DNA of 64,000 nucleotides from Candidatus Nitrosotenuis cloacae (GTDB lineage Archaea; Thermoproteota; Nitrososphaeria; Nitrososphaerales; Nitrosopumilaceae). The translations under genes were made by a program, and so were the position numbers. Below are positions 24,594 through 33,205 of this stretch, piece after piece. The stretch's first letter is position 1, and every line of letters starts with the position of its first letter. The DNA is taken from assembly GCF_026768455.1 (NCBI RefSeq), contig NZ_JAPPVQ010000007.1, forward strand, positions 1-64,000, written 5' to 3'. The notes under the pieces were generated by a model. That model was not told the DNA's origin and searched no databases. It worked only from the letters and a program-made list of their open reading frames with translations.

Positions 24594-24761
24594 CTATTCT
24601 CCCCAGTCTTCTCCGACGCTTTCTGCTGGCTTTAGTTCTACGCTAGAGCCGTCCTTCTTTGATATCTCAAAGTCGGCGCCGCATTCTGGGCAAGATACTA
24701 TCTCGCCAACTGCTGCGTCTGCTGGGATGTTGATTGTTGCGTCACATTCTAAGCAATTCAT
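24594..24761 (-). CDS. lysW: LysW-type amino-group carrier protein 2, ending in Glu
   Basis: A 55-residue carrier with two CxxC knuckles (CLEC and CPEC), an acidic surface and the canonical EDWGE end, whose last Glu is the attachment point. ATG 24761 gives exactly the length of LysW1. GAGGTG about 12 bases upstream may serve as ribosome-binding site; an alternative GTG at 24776 would overlap the argG stop by 4 bases and add 5 residues. It is immediately followed by the argX-like gene. Confidence 0.92.
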   Translation of the reverse strand: MNCLECDATINIPADAAVGEIVSCPECGADFEISKKDGSSVELKPAESVGEDWGE

Positions 24762-24772
24762 TATGATCCTTG

Positions 24773-25960
24773 TCACCTCTTGTTTAGTAATTTATTAGCT
24801 TCTGTTGTTTGCAGTCCCCACAGCTCAACAAAGCCGGTTGCCTTTCTCTGATCAAACGCTGATCCCTTTCCGTAGGTGGCAATGTTGTGGCTGTATAGGG
24901 AGTACTTGGATTTTCGTCCAACAACTCGCAAGCTTCCCTTGTGGAGTTTTAGTCTGACCGTACCTGTGACGACCTTCTGGGACTGGTCGATGAACCTGTC
25001 CAAGTCCCGCTTTAGCGGATCCTGCCACAGTCCGGAATACGCAAGCCATGCCCATTCTTGGTCCACCATCTCCTTGAACTTGTTCTCATGCTTGGTATGC
25101 ACCATCTTTTCAAGGTCAGAATGGGCCTCTATGATGCACAGGGCGCCTGGCGTCTCGTAGACCTCGCGGGACTTGATTCCAACTACGCGGTCCTCTATGT
25201 GGTCGACTATGCCAACACCATAGGAGCCTGCTACCCTGTTTGCATACTCGATTAGTCTTATCGGTGTCATTCTCTTCTTGTCGATTGCTACTGGCACGCC
25301 GTTCTGAAACTCAATTTCCATATAGCGCGGCTTGTCTGGCAGGCCACGTGTCTTTACCCAGATGAACGCGTCGTCCGGAGGCTCTGCATATGGGTCCTCC
25401 ATGTTGCCCCCCTCTATTGCCCTGCCCCACAGGTTCTGGTCTATTGAAAATTTCTTTGATACACTGTCAATTGGTATTCCGTGTTTGTTCGCAAACTCTA
25501 GCTCAGTTGTCCTGTCAAGGTTCAGATCCCTGATTGGTGCAATTATTGGGAGGTTGGAGCCTGAGCCAAATGTTACGTCAAATCGCACTTGGTCGTTTCC
25601 CTTTCCGGTGCATCCGTGCGCAAGTGCATCGACCTTTTCCTTTTTTGCCACCTCGAGCACCTTTTGCGCAATTAGTGGTCGCGCAAGGGATGTGGCAAGG
25701 CAGTATTTTTTCTGGTAAAGCGCGTTTGCCTTTATCGCAGGATAGATGTAGTTCTCAACGAACTCTTTTCGCGCATCAAGATTGTAATGTCGCAAGACTC
25801 CAAGTTTCTTTGCCTTTGCCGCAATTTTTTTCTGGTCACTTCCCTCGCCTACGTCAACTGTTACCGTGATTACGTCCATGCGGTGTTTTTCCTGGAGATA
25901 TTTTATCACAACAGACGTGTCCAGTCCGCCGGAAAAAGCAAGCACTGCCTTTTGTTTCAT
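24773..25960 (-). CDS. argG: Argininosuccinate synthase
   Basis: A 395-residue ATP-dependent ligase joining citrulline and aspartate. The N-terminal PP-loop AFSGGLDTSVVIKYL and the later GCTGKGNDQVRFDVTF and YGVGIVDHIEDRVVG segments are diagnostic. The frame extends upstream to an ATG at 26023 that would add 21 non-family residues. Two TATA-like boxes exist: one at 25986-25994 fits ATG 25960, the other at about 26049-26058 fits ATG 26023. Family length favours 25960. It heads the arginine/lysine run; argH and argF are not in the window. Confidence 0.95.
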   Translation of the reverse strand: MKQKAVLAFSGGLDTSVVIKYLQEKHRMDVITVTVDVGEGSDQKKIAAKAKKLGVLRHYNLDARKEFVENYIYPAIKANALYQKKYCLATSLARPLIAQKVLEVAKKEKVDALAHGCTGKGNDQVRFDVTFGSGSNLPIIAPIRDLNLDRTTELEFANKHGIPIDSVSKKFSIDQNLWGRAIEGGNMEDPYAEPPDDAFIWVKTRGLPDKPRYMEIEFQNGVPVAIDKKRMTPIRLIEYANRVAGSYGVGIVDHIEDRVVGIKSREVYETPGALCIIEAHSDLEKMVHTKHENKFKEMVDQEWAWLAYSGLWQDPLKRDLDRFIDQSQKVVTGTVRLKLHKGSLRVVGRKSKYSLYSHNIATYGKGSAFDQRKATGFVELWGLQTTEANKLLNKR

Positions 25961-26046
25961 TAGAGCTTTTCCGTCATGTGTTTTGCATTTATCTTTTGTG
26001 ATGATCCAGTTTGCAATTTTCATTTTATGATTTTGGAAAATAGTTT

Positions 26047-26066
26047 TAGCTAAATAGCTGGAGCTA
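26047..26066. promoter_or_regulatory. Clustered TAGCT/AGCTA repeats between argG and the ABC importer
   Basis: Three copies of the same 5-mer in both orientations (TAGCTA at 26047, then TAGCT-GG-AGCTA at 26055-26066) occupy 20 bases of the divergent promoter region. They overlap the distal TATA-like box of argG and lie just upstream of the importer TATA box, where a regulator could act on both. Confidence 0.4.
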
Positions 26067-26077
26067 AAATCCGATCA

Positions 26078-26087
26078 CTATTTAACC
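26078..26087 (+). promoter_or_regulatory. TATA box for the ABC importer
   Basis: CTATTTAACC is centred 26-27 bases before ATG 26109, giving a leaderless mRNA. Confidence 0.5.
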
Positions 26088-26108
26088 GAAGTTTCATAAC
26101 GGTGTTTT

Positions 26109-27119
26109 ATGAAAATTGTTGCTCTGGCTGGGATCGCAGCCGCAGCAATTGTGCTCACTGCAGTGTCCCTGAGTGCGGCCCCTGAACAGTCGTCGGAGAA
26201 CAAGATTCGAGTCGCCTTTTTTGCCAACATATCGCACGCAGTGCCGGTAGTGGGCATGGAAAGGGGCGAATTTGCGCAGGAACTGGGCGACGTGCGGATC
26301 GAATCACGCATAGTAGACAGCGGTCCTCAGGCAATCGAGGCGCTCTTTGCAAACTCTGTCGACATTGCGTACGTCGGGCCGTCGCCTTTCATCAACGGGT
26401 ATGTCAAGTCAGGCGGCCATGGGCTCAAGATTCTGTCAGGCGCTGCAAGCAACGGGGCAAGCTTTGTGGTGCAAAGCGACTCCACAATTTCATCCGGTGC
26501 GGATTTGGCTGGAAAGAAACTTGCGGCCCCGCTGATTGGTAACACGCAGGATGTGTCTTTGCGCACGTACCTGTCCGAGTTTGGACTGACGCCTGCGGAG
26601 AGGGGGGGAAATGTAATCGTGTACAATGCCGCAAATGCGGAGATCTTTACGTTGTTTGCAAAGGGTGAGATTGACGGGGCGTGGGTGCCTGAACCGAATG
26701 CGACCATCCTGGTGGAGCAGCTTGGCGGAAAGCGGCTCTTCAAGGAGGAAACTCTGTGGCCCGATAACAAGTTCTCATCCGTAGTGCTTGTTGCAAGGAC
26801 CGACTTTATTGAAAGCCATCCTGAACTGATTGAAAAATGGCTTGCAGCGCACAAGCGCACGATAAAATGGATAAACGAAAATCCTGCGGAAACCGAATCC
26901 ATCTTTATTGATTTTTACCAAAAGCACACGGGCAAAAAACTGTCCGAGAGTATAGTCCACGGCGCATTTTCCAACATTATGATAACATCTGACCCGGTGC
27001 CTGAGTCAATCTACACATTTGCAGATAGGGCCAACGCGCTTGGGTATCTTGGTCGCGACAAGTATACTCTGGATGATATATTTTACAGCAAGATGGAGGT
27101 TGCGACATGGCAAAGCTAG
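26109..27119 (+). CDS. ABC importer substrate-binding protein (sulfonate/nitrate/taurine type)
   Basis: A 336-residue exported binding protein. Residues 1-24 are a signal peptide or anchor ending SLSAAPEQ. The mature part follows the NMT1/SsuA-like pattern: IRVAFFANISHAVPVVGMERGEF, VDIAYVGPSPFINGYV, and FAKGEIDGAWVPEPNATILVEQLGGKRL. This family binds sulfonates, taurine, nitrate, bicarbonate or pyrimidine precursors; the ligand is not decidable by eye. It overlaps the ATPase gene by 13 bases. Confidence 0.87.
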   Translation: MKIVALAGIAAAAIVLTAVSLSAAPEQSSENKIRVAFFANISHAVPVVGMERGEFAQELGDVRIESRIVDSGPQAIEALFANSVDIAYVGPSPFINGYVKSGGHGLKILSGAASNGASFVVQSDSTISSGADLAGKKLAAPLIGNTQDVSLRTYLSEFGLTPAERGGNVIVYNAANAEIFTLFAKGEIDGAWVPEPNATILVEQLGGKRLFKEETLWPDNKFSSVVLVARTDFIESHPELIEKWLAAHKRTIKWINENPAETESIFIDFYQKHTGKKLSESIVHGAFSNIMITSDPVPESIYTFADRANALGYLGRDKYTLDDIFYSKMEVATWQS

Positions 27120-27877
27120 AGGCAAAGAACATTGTCAAGTATTTTGATCACGACGGGCAGCGCCTAAAGACGTTAAACGGAATTAATCTCACAGTTGAGG
27201 ATGGCGACTTTATGTGCCTGGTCGGGCCGTCCGGATGTGGCAAGTCGACTTTTCTGAGAATTGTTGCGGGGCTGCAAAAACCGGAGGAGGGCCAAGTGCT
27301 CTTGGACAACAGGCCGATTACCACCACCGGCCCTGACAGGATACTCGTGTTCCAGGAAGGGGCTCTGTTTCCGTGGCTGAAGGTGCGAGACAACGTGGAA
27401 TTTGGGCTAAAGATTGCGGGAATTCCGGAATCGGAAAGGCACGAGATATCGAACCGCTACTTGGACATGATGCAACTTACGAAGTTTGCAAACTCTTACA
27501 CATACCAGCTGTCAACTGGGATGAAGCAGCGAGTCGCAATTGCAAGGGCACTTGTGATGGATCCTGCAGTACTTTTAATGGATGAGCCGTTTGCAGCACT
27601 GGACCCTCAGACTCGCGATCTGCTTCTAGTTGAAATGCAGATGATCTGGCAGAAGACGAAAAAGACCATCGTGTTTGTGACTCATAACATATCTGAGGCG
27701 ACCGTCCTTGGGAACAAGGTCGCGGTGTTTACGCACAGGCCATCAAGCATCAAAAAGATATTCCAAATAGAGCACAAGAGGCCAAGGTTGGTCGACGACG
27801 AGGGGCTTGCGGCGTACCAACAACAGATACTCTCCGAGCTTAGGCCCGAAGTCAAGTCAAAGGGGGCAGGGGAATGA
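27107..27877 (+). CDS. ABC importer ATPase
   Basis: A 256-residue ABC ATPase. Walker A GPSGCGKST near residue 41, signature YQLSTGMKQRVAIARAL (LSTGM instead of LSGGM), Walker B VLLMDEPFAALD and the His switch VFVTHNISEA are all present. It resembles SsuB/TauB/NrtD proteins, in keeping with its binding protein. It overlaps both neighbours by a few bases, so the three genes are one operon. Confidence 0.93.
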   Translation: MAKLEAKNIVKYFDHDGQRLKTLNGINLTVEDGDFMCLVGPSGCGKSTFLRIVAGLQKPEEGQVLLDNRPITTTGPDRILVFQEGALFPWLKVRDNVEFGLKIAGIPESERHEISNRYLDMMQLTKFANSYTYQLSTGMKQRVAIARALVMDPAVLLMDEPFAALDPQTRDLLLVEMQMIWQKTKKTIVFVTHNISEATVLGNKVAVFTHRPSSIKKIFQIEHKRPRLVDDEGLAAYQQQILSELRPEVKSKGAGE

Positions 27878-28632
27878 AGCTGCAGATAGTTGGAAAAAAG
27901 ATTGCGTTTTACGTAGGGATTGTTCTTGTGTGGCAGCTTGTGGACATGACAAATGTCTGGTCCGACAACGTGTTTCCGTCGCCGTACGAGGTAGCAGAGG
28001 ACCTCTGGTACGGGGCAATTGATACAAGCCTGTTTTTTGGAATCGGCACTAGTTTGTGGCGACTTGCAGTCGGACTTGCAATTGCAATAGTTGGCGGAAT
28101 AGCCCTTGGAATATTCATGGCACGAGTGGACACGGTGAACCAGACAGTCGGCTCTATAATTTTGGGACTGCAGTCTATTCCTTCAGTTGCGTGGGCGCCA
28201 CTTGCAATTGTGTGGTTTGGGCTGACCGATGCTGGAATAATATTTGTCACTGTGGCAGGCGCCCTCTTCTCAGTTACAATCAACACGTACAGTGGAGTCA
28301 AGAACATCAATCCTGACTACATTGCAGCAGCGCAGAACATGGGTGCAAAGGGTGGGCAGCTCATCACCAAGGTGTTGATTCCTGCCGCTTTTCCGTACAT
28401 GATATCTGGATTCAAGCAGGGGTGGGCATTTGCGTGGAGGGGAGTAATTGGCGCAGAACTGTTGTTCTCGTTCTTGGGGCTAGGCTTTTTACTAAATGTC
28501 GGCCGCCAGCTCAACGACGTTTCGCAGGTGATTGCAATGATGTTTGTGATAATGCTGATTGGAATTGTAATTGACGGGATGCTCTTTAAGCGACTGGAAG
28601 AAAAAGTCATGGCTCGATGGGGTCTAAGATAA
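27874..28632 (+). CDS. ABC importer permease
   Basis: A 252-residue membrane protein with about six hydrophobic helices. The cytoplasmic EAA loop AAAQNMGAKGGQLITKVLIPAAFPYMISGFKQGW-type segment (about residues 150-183) is the ATPase-contact signature of BPD-type permeases. It closes the three-gene operon with a 4-base overlap. Confidence 0.92.
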   Translation: MKLQIVGKKIAFYVGIVLVWQLVDMTNVWSDNVFPSPYEVAEDLWYGAIDTSLFFGIGTSLWRLAVGLAIAIVGGIALGIFMARVDTVNQTVGSIILGLQSIPSVAWAPLAIVWFGLTDAGIIFVTVAGALFSVTINTYSGVKNINPDYIAAAQNMGAKGGQLITKVLIPAAFPYMISGFKQGWAFAWRGVIGAELLFSFLGLGFLLNVGRQLNDVSQVIAMMFVIMLIGIVIDGMLFKRLEEKVMARWGLR

Positions 28633-28721
28633 TGCTGGGAGATACGCGGACCGCCTGACACTGCTATTGTTTACCTGATGTACTGCATTTTGTTGCTTAC
28701 GTGTATCGATATACGCAAAAA

Positions 28722-29108
28722 TTAGTTGGTGATCGTGGTCTGCACATTCATCACTTTTTGGATCATGCCGACCATCTGGCTTATCTCGTACGGCTTGTAG
28801 ATTATCGCCGACGGTTGATGTGCTGCAAGTTTGGCAGATGCCTCGTTTGTTGTGGCACCTGTGATCATTATGATCTTGGCGTTTGGGTTGATCTTTCGGA
28901 TGTTTGCCATTCCATAGATGCCGTCATACTCTGGCATCCTTAGGTCCATGATAACTACGTCTGGGTCCACCATGTTGTAAAGCTTGATTGCATCTTTGCC
29001 GTCTCTTGCGGTGCCGACCACTGAGATCTCGTTGCTGTTTGCAAGGTTCTCCCAAAAGACATTCAGTATGTCCTCGTCGTCGTCAACTAGCATTACCTTG
29101 ATCTTCAT
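28722..29108 (-). CDS. Single-domain response regulator (CheY-like)
   Basis: A 128-residue receiver domain without an output domain. The acidic pocket VDDDED (residues 6-11), phospho-acceptor Asp in VVIMDLRMPEYDG, the Thr in MITGAT and the Lys in IYKPYE are intact. The frame opens 7 residues earlier, but a minus-strand TATA box (AACTTTATCT, 29131-29140) lies about 27 bases before ATG 29108. No histidine kinase is adjacent, so its partner is elsewhere. Confidence 0.92.
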   Translation of the reverse strand: MKIKVMLVDDDEDILNVFWENLANSNEISVVGTARDGKDAIKLYNMVDPDVVIMDLRMPEYDGIYGMANIRKINPNAKIIMITGATTNEASAKLAAHQPSAIIYKPYEISQMVGMIQKVMNVQTTITN

Positions 29109-29130
29109 GCACTTAAAGCGCCTTGGCAAT

Positions 29131-29140
29131 AGATAAAGTT
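29131..29140 (-). promoter_or_regulatory. TATA box for the response regulator
   Basis: Minus-strand AACTTTATCT is centred about 27 bases before ATG 29108 and decides that start. Confidence 0.5.
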
Positions 29141-29191
29141 ATCCAATTCTGGGGAATTTATCTATATAATGTCTATTTTTGGGTAATACTA

Positions 29192-30046
29192 CTACCTGCT
29201 CGATATCCACTCTGAGACCGTGTCCAGCACCTCCTTGCGAGACTCCTCCGAGTATCCTGGAAAGTCCTGGTTGTAAAAAATCGCGTCGTAAAACCAGTGG
29301 TCGCAATCAAACATCCTGATCGTCTTGTCGGCAGACTTTGCCATCTTGTAGAATTCGTTGCTGACATCTGGATACACCTGCTTGTCTTTTGTTCCATGCA
29401 GTATGAGGAGCGGCACTGCAATGTCTGAGACTTGGGACGTCTTGCTGTTTCTTATTGCCACAGTATCCACAAGGTACCTATACGAATACATAAAGTTGAG
29501 ATTGACATCCTTGAGCATCTCTGCAATCTCGCGCCCTCCTATTCTGGTATAGTTCCTTAGCGCCTTGGCCACGTTTACCTTGGAATGCGGAGTTGTGATC
29601 CTGCGAAGTATCATGTAGATAAAGTCCGAGACGCTGGGCTCAACTTCGCTTCTTTTTTTGATTTTGACTCGCACGTATGGTGCAAGAAGAATCAGTCCGT
29701 CAAAGGACGTTCTAAATTTGTGGGCATACCATAGTGCAAACGTGCATCCGATGCTATGTGCAAGCACGTAGACTTTTCCCCTCGCCCTGGCACCTGATAC
29801 CGTTTCATCTATTGCCCTTAGGCATTGCTCAAAGTCCGGATCCCCCGGCTCTCCTCCGGACATTCCGTGTCCTGGAAGATCAATGCTGATCACATTGATG
29901 CCTGCCTTTGCCATATGTCGTCCAAAATAGTTGAAAATCCTCGAGTCGCAGCACAGGCCGTGTATGCAGACTAGGGTCTTTGCGGAATTGTCTGATTTGA
30001 AATCTACAACGTTGATCCTGGACGAATCGTGACCTGATTGCCTCAT
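29192..30046 (-). CDS. Alpha/beta hydrolase (lysophospholipase/monoglyceride lipase type)
   Basis: A 284-residue alpha/beta hydrolase. LVCIHGLCCDSRIFNYFG is the oxyanion-hole region, DLPGHGMSGG follows, the nucleophile Ser is in LAHSIGCTFA, the acid in GTKDKQVYP and the His in DCDHWFYD. These match the monoglyceride lipase/lysophospholipase group; the substrate is unknown. A minus-strand TATA-like CTTTAAGTTC at about 30067-30076 lies 26 bases before the ATG. Confidence 0.87.
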   Translation of the reverse strand: MRQSGHDSSRINVVDFKSDNSAKTLVCIHGLCCDSRIFNYFGRHMAKAGINVISIDLPGHGMSGGEPGDPDFEQCLRAIDETVSGARARGKVYVLAHSIGCTFALWYAHKFRTSFDGLILLAPYVRVKIKKRSEVEPSVSDFIYMILRRITTPHSKVNVAKALRNYTRIGGREIAEMLKDVNLNFMYSYRYLVDTVAIRNSKTSQVSDIAVPLLILHGTKDKQVYPDVSNEFYKMAKSADKTIRMFDCDHWFYDAIFYNQDFPGYSEESRKEVLDTVSEWISSR

Positions 30047-30100
30047 AGGCGTCGTATTTTTGACCGGAACTTAAAGGATGTCAAAAAGGCAATCTGTTTG

Positions 30101-30116
30101 CATAAAATAGGTATAA
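30101..30116 (+). promoter_or_regulatory. TATA region for the wHTH/PLD-like regulator
   Basis: CATAAAATAGGTATAA holds two overlapping TATA-like boxes 32-40 bases before ATG 30146, divergent from the hydrolase promoter. Confidence 0.35.
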
Positions 30117-30145
30117 GAACAAGTGGTTCCCATAATTAAGACAAC

Positions 30146-31111
30146 ATGAAGACAAAACCAATCCATGAGGCAAGTCACACTGCCAAGATTGCAGGTGCGT
30201 TTGACGTGGTGGAGCCGCAAACACTCGACAGGATAACTGAGGTGCTATCCATTCTGTCAAAGGGCGACGCACTTGAGATATTCGTTCTGGCACGGGCCGG
30301 CCTGAGGTCTGACCTTGATACGCCAACAAAGATCGGGCTTACAAAAAAGCAGTACTATACCAGGCTAAAACAGCTGGTCGACGCGGGGCTTTTGGACAAG
30401 GTACACGATACATACACACACACCTCATTGGGGCGCATAGTGTTTCAAAAACACATAGTTGCACTTGCAGAAAACATACAGAACTCTAAGAATCTTGAGA
30501 TTATAGACGTACTAAAAAAGACACCAAGGTTCAACGACGACGACATTGCGTCGTTTTTGTCCAAGGTCGGAATGCAATCGGACCTGCTTGAGGCATCCGA
30601 TGGTGCAGCCGATGTGACTGTGTCGTTTGACGAAATGGTGCGCAAGGTGCTCAGCATGATTGAGTTTGCCCAAAAAGAGATACTTCTTGTCACCCGGTTT
30701 GCAAACGAGATGATAATCAATGCTCTCTTGAAAAAGGCGAACGCTGGAGTAACAGTAAGGGTTCTTGCAGATGTGCATCTAGTTGAGAGCTACTATCGGG
30801 GAGAAGACAAGGTACACTCTGACGATGCAAACCGGGAGGAGCGAGTATCCGTGGTGTCAAACCCGTACTATCCGTCCAAGGTGATGAGAAACTATGTCAA
30901 GATCCCATTCTGTGCAATCATAGTGGATGGCAAGCAGGTGGGCCTTGAGCTTGTGGATCTCAACGAGCCGCAAAAGCTTAGCGCGACGGTGTTTCTGTCC
31001 AACATGGCAGTAGCAGCAAAAATCCGCGGGATGTTTGATCAGCTGTGGAGGAAATCCAGTCCAAATCCTCCGCAGACAAGCAAGGTAAAACTGGATAAGG
31101 TAGCAAAGTAG
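30146..31111 (+). CDS. Winged-helix regulator with C-terminal PLD-like sensor domain
   Basis: A 321-residue protein. Residues 30-100 are a winged helix (GDALEIFVLARAGL, then GLTKKQYYTRLKQLVDAGLLDKV). Residues 165-305 resemble the C-terminal domain of FilR1/MSMEG-type archaeal regulators with a degenerate phospholipase-D-like fold (EILLVTRFANEMIINALLKKANAGVTVRVLADVH). No complete HKD catalytic motif is visible, so this part is more likely a sensor than an enzyme. Such proteins are a large family in Thaumarchaeota. Confidence 0.75.
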   Translation: MKTKPIHEASHTAKIAGAFDVVEPQTLDRITEVLSILSKGDALEIFVLARAGLRSDLDTPTKIGLTKKQYYTRLKQLVDAGLLDKVHDTYTHTSLGRIVFQKHIVALAENIQNSKNLEIIDVLKKTPRFNDDDIASFLSKVGMQSDLLEASDGAADVTVSFDEMVRKVLSMIEFAQKEILLVTRFANEMIINALLKKANAGVTVRVLADVHLVESYYRGEDKVHSDDANREERVSVVSNPYYPSKVMRNYVKIPFCAIIVDGKQVGLELVDLNEPQKLSATVFLSNMAVAAKIRGMFDQLWRKSSPNPPQTSKVKLDKVAK

Positions 31112-31217
31112 CATACAAATTTGTGCCTAATTTGACAGTAGAATACCACTATTCTATTTTACCGGTTTCATATTTTTTAACCGACGCAAATTAATAGCGA
31201 AGTGCCAGAGTGTCATT

Positions 31218-32021
31218 GTGAAAAACGACTATGTGCTTGGGAACCATTCCAACGAGCTTGTCCGCCTGCAAATACAGGCAGCATTCTTTGAATCCATGGC
31301 ACGAGATGCACTGCAAAAGGCCGGGATCCGGAACGGGCTTGAGTGCCTCGACGTGGGATGCGGCGTTGGGAGCGTCTCAAGGTTGCTTGGGGACATGGTC
31401 GGCAGCAAGGGCCGCGTAGTCGGAATAGACGTTGATGAAAAGTATGTCTCGTACTGCAAGAAAAACAACAAGAGGCGCAACACATCGTTTTTGTGCGCCG
31501 ACATAACAAAGGGCGCGCCAACTGGGGAAAAATTCGACATAATTTACTCGCGCTTTATGTTCGTCCATCTAAAGGACATGGTGGCTGCATTGGAATCGAT
31601 GATCCGGATGCTCAAAAAGAACGGCGTCATCATAATACAGGAGCTTGATCATGCTCCGAACTCGTGGATGTCTTATCCAAAAAGCGAGGCGGTTGCAAGA
31701 CTGCAAAAGATCTACGTCTCGCTGATAAGGAGGCTTGGTGGTGATCCGCTTGCTGGAAGAAAACTGTATGGGATGTTCCTTGACTTGGGCCTTGACTCCA
31801 GCGTAGAGTGCTATTCCCCATGTCTGGTGATGGGTAAGAAACCGTTTAATGAGCTTGGATGGAGAATCGCGCAAAGCATGAGGCCGATGGCAACATCGCT
31901 TGGAATTGCGACGGATGCGGAATACTCTAAACTGATGCGGGACCTAAAGGCGCTCTCATTTGACAGGCAGAGCTTTGTGGTCTATGCAAGGATATTCAGC
32001 GTCATTGGCAAAAAACGATAA
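31218..32021 (+). CDS. Class I SAM-dependent methyltransferase
   Basis: A 267-residue methyltransferase. Motif I LDVGCGVGSVSRLLGD at about residues 44-59, the acidic loop VVGIDVDEKYV and motif IV FDIIYSRFMFVHL are clear. IIIQELDHAPNSW is motif VI. The family (UbiE/arsenite/mycolic-like) does not tell the substrate. The start is GTG with a TATA-like TATTTTTTAA at 31171-31180, which gives a leader of about 15 bases. It is not closely linked to the neighbours. Confidence 0.85.
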   Translation: MKNDYVLGNHSNELVRLQIQAAFFESMARDALQKAGIRNGLECLDVGCGVGSVSRLLGDMVGSKGRVVGIDVDEKYVSYCKKNNKRRNTSFLCADITKGAPTGEKFDIIYSRFMFVHLKDMVAALESMIRMLKKNGVIIIQELDHAPNSWMSYPKSEAVARLQKIYVSLIRRLGGDPLAGRKLYGMFLDLGLDSSVECYSPCLVMGKKPFNELGWRIAQSMRPMATSLGIATDAEYSKLMRDLKALSFDRQSFVVYARIFSVIGKKR

Positions 32022-32215
32022 TTTTCTGTAATTTCACCATTTTGCAATTATTTTCCAGTGTTTTCTGCCGTTCCTCAATTCATGATGTAATTTAAGAAAT
32101 TTTACAAATTTTTCTAATTTTAGCGTTTTATGATATAAAAAATATCTAAAAACTGCTAATATATGAAAAAATTTATACAATTAGGGGAATAATACCATAG
32201 AAGGGAAATTAACTA
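32022..32215. other. AT-rich promoter region upstream of the UbiA gene
   Basis: A 194-base stretch much richer in A and T than its surroundings. It holds T-tracts that could end the methyltransferase transcript, and the promoter AAAAAATTTATAC (32166-32178) about 44 bases before the GTG. An AAGGGAA at 32201-32207 may be a weak ribosome-binding site. No RNA gene is recognised. Confidence 0.4.
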
Positions 32216-33145
32216 GTGTATTTACCAAAAAAAGCAAATAACATTGAGGTATGGCTGGAGGCGTCTAGGTCATTTTCTGCCGTAAAATCGATGATTGCCC
32301 TAATGCGGGCAAGAACCATCGTCTACGGGTTTGCAATAGCGGCACTTGGGACATATCTTGTGGTAAACGAGACGAGACTGCCTGATATTTTTGTCGTAGG
32401 AAGACTCATCGGCTCGACGTATCTTGTGGCGCTTGCAACATACCTGTACAACGATCTTACCGACTACAATGTGGACAAGGCAAACAACCTCAAGACGTAC
32501 GAGTCAAAAAAACAGTATGCGACAACACGAAATTTCACAGTGCTGTTTTTTGCAGTCTCGATTGCGATGTCGTTCTCAATTAACGTGACCACCGGAATCG
32601 ACTGCGTCCTGTTTTCCGCACTTGCAATTGCGTACTCGCATCCAAGGACGCATCTTAAGGATCGTTTTGTGATAAAGACGGTGGTCACGGGAGCAGGCGG
32701 ATTCATTGCGTCCATGATGGGGGCGCACGCGCTCGGGGTCACAACGCCGCTTTCGATAATCTCGTCGTTCGTGGTGTTTTTGTTTTATTTTGTAAACGGG
32801 CCGCTAAACGACATCCGGGACGTGAGGGGAGACAGGGAGGGCGGAAGGAGAACCATCCCGATTGTGATCGGAGTGCAAAAGACGTTCACGCTGGTGGTCC
32901 TGATCATTTTTTCAATCGGAGCGATGATTGTGTCATCGTACCTGTTCTTTGGGGTGCACCTTGCTGGCATGGCAGCCGGGCTCTTGGTGTGCTCGTATGT
33001 TGTAATGAGAATAATCCGCCTCTCACGGCAGTATGAAAACAAGGAGATGATGAACAAGACTAGGACTGTTGTTCGAAACAGCATACTTGCGTCGCAGCTT
33101 GCAATGTGGGCAGGACTTGTACTGAGTGGCGCAAATCTATTCTAG
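32216..33145 (+). CDS. UbiA-family prenyltransferase
   Basis: A 309-residue membrane protein. The two Asp-rich motifs are present: YNDLTDYNVDKAN (NDxxDxxxD type) near residue 80 and NDIRDVRGDREGG near residue 200. Several hydrophobic helices separate them. UbiA enzymes attach prenyl chains to quinone precursors or, in archaea, to geranylgeranylglyceryl phosphate (DGGGP synthase). Either lipid or menaquinone synthesis is possible. GTG is the start. Confidence 0.87.
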   Translation: MYLPKKANNIEVWLEASRSFSAVKSMIALMRARTIVYGFAIAALGTYLVVNETRLPDIFVVGRLIGSTYLVALATYLYNDLTDYNVDKANNLKTYESKKQYATTRNFTVLFFAVSIAMSFSINVTTGIDCVLFSALAIAYSHPRTHLKDRFVIKTVVTGAGGFIASMMGAHALGVTTPLSIISSFVVFLFYFVNGPLNDIRDVRGDREGGRRTIPIVIGVQKTFTLVVLIIFSIGAMIVSSYLFFGVHLAGMAAGLLVCSYVVMRIIRLSRQYENKEMMNKTRTVVRNSILASQLAMWAGLVLSGANLF

Positions 33146-33205
33146 CGTATCTGGCTGTCTGATGTGGTGACTGCGTATTAGAGGCAGTTTTGGGCATGAC
33201 TTGCG

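Noticed and set aside
26109-28632. Assigning the ABC importer to nitrate, taurine or sulfonate specifically
   Set aside because: The binding protein family covers all of these and no ligand-specific residues can be read with confidence.
28633-28721. ACGTGTATCGATATACG-like dyad after the ABC permease as an operator or hairpin
   Set aside because: The arms have a mismatch and the site lies between two convergent gene ends, where no promoter is expected.
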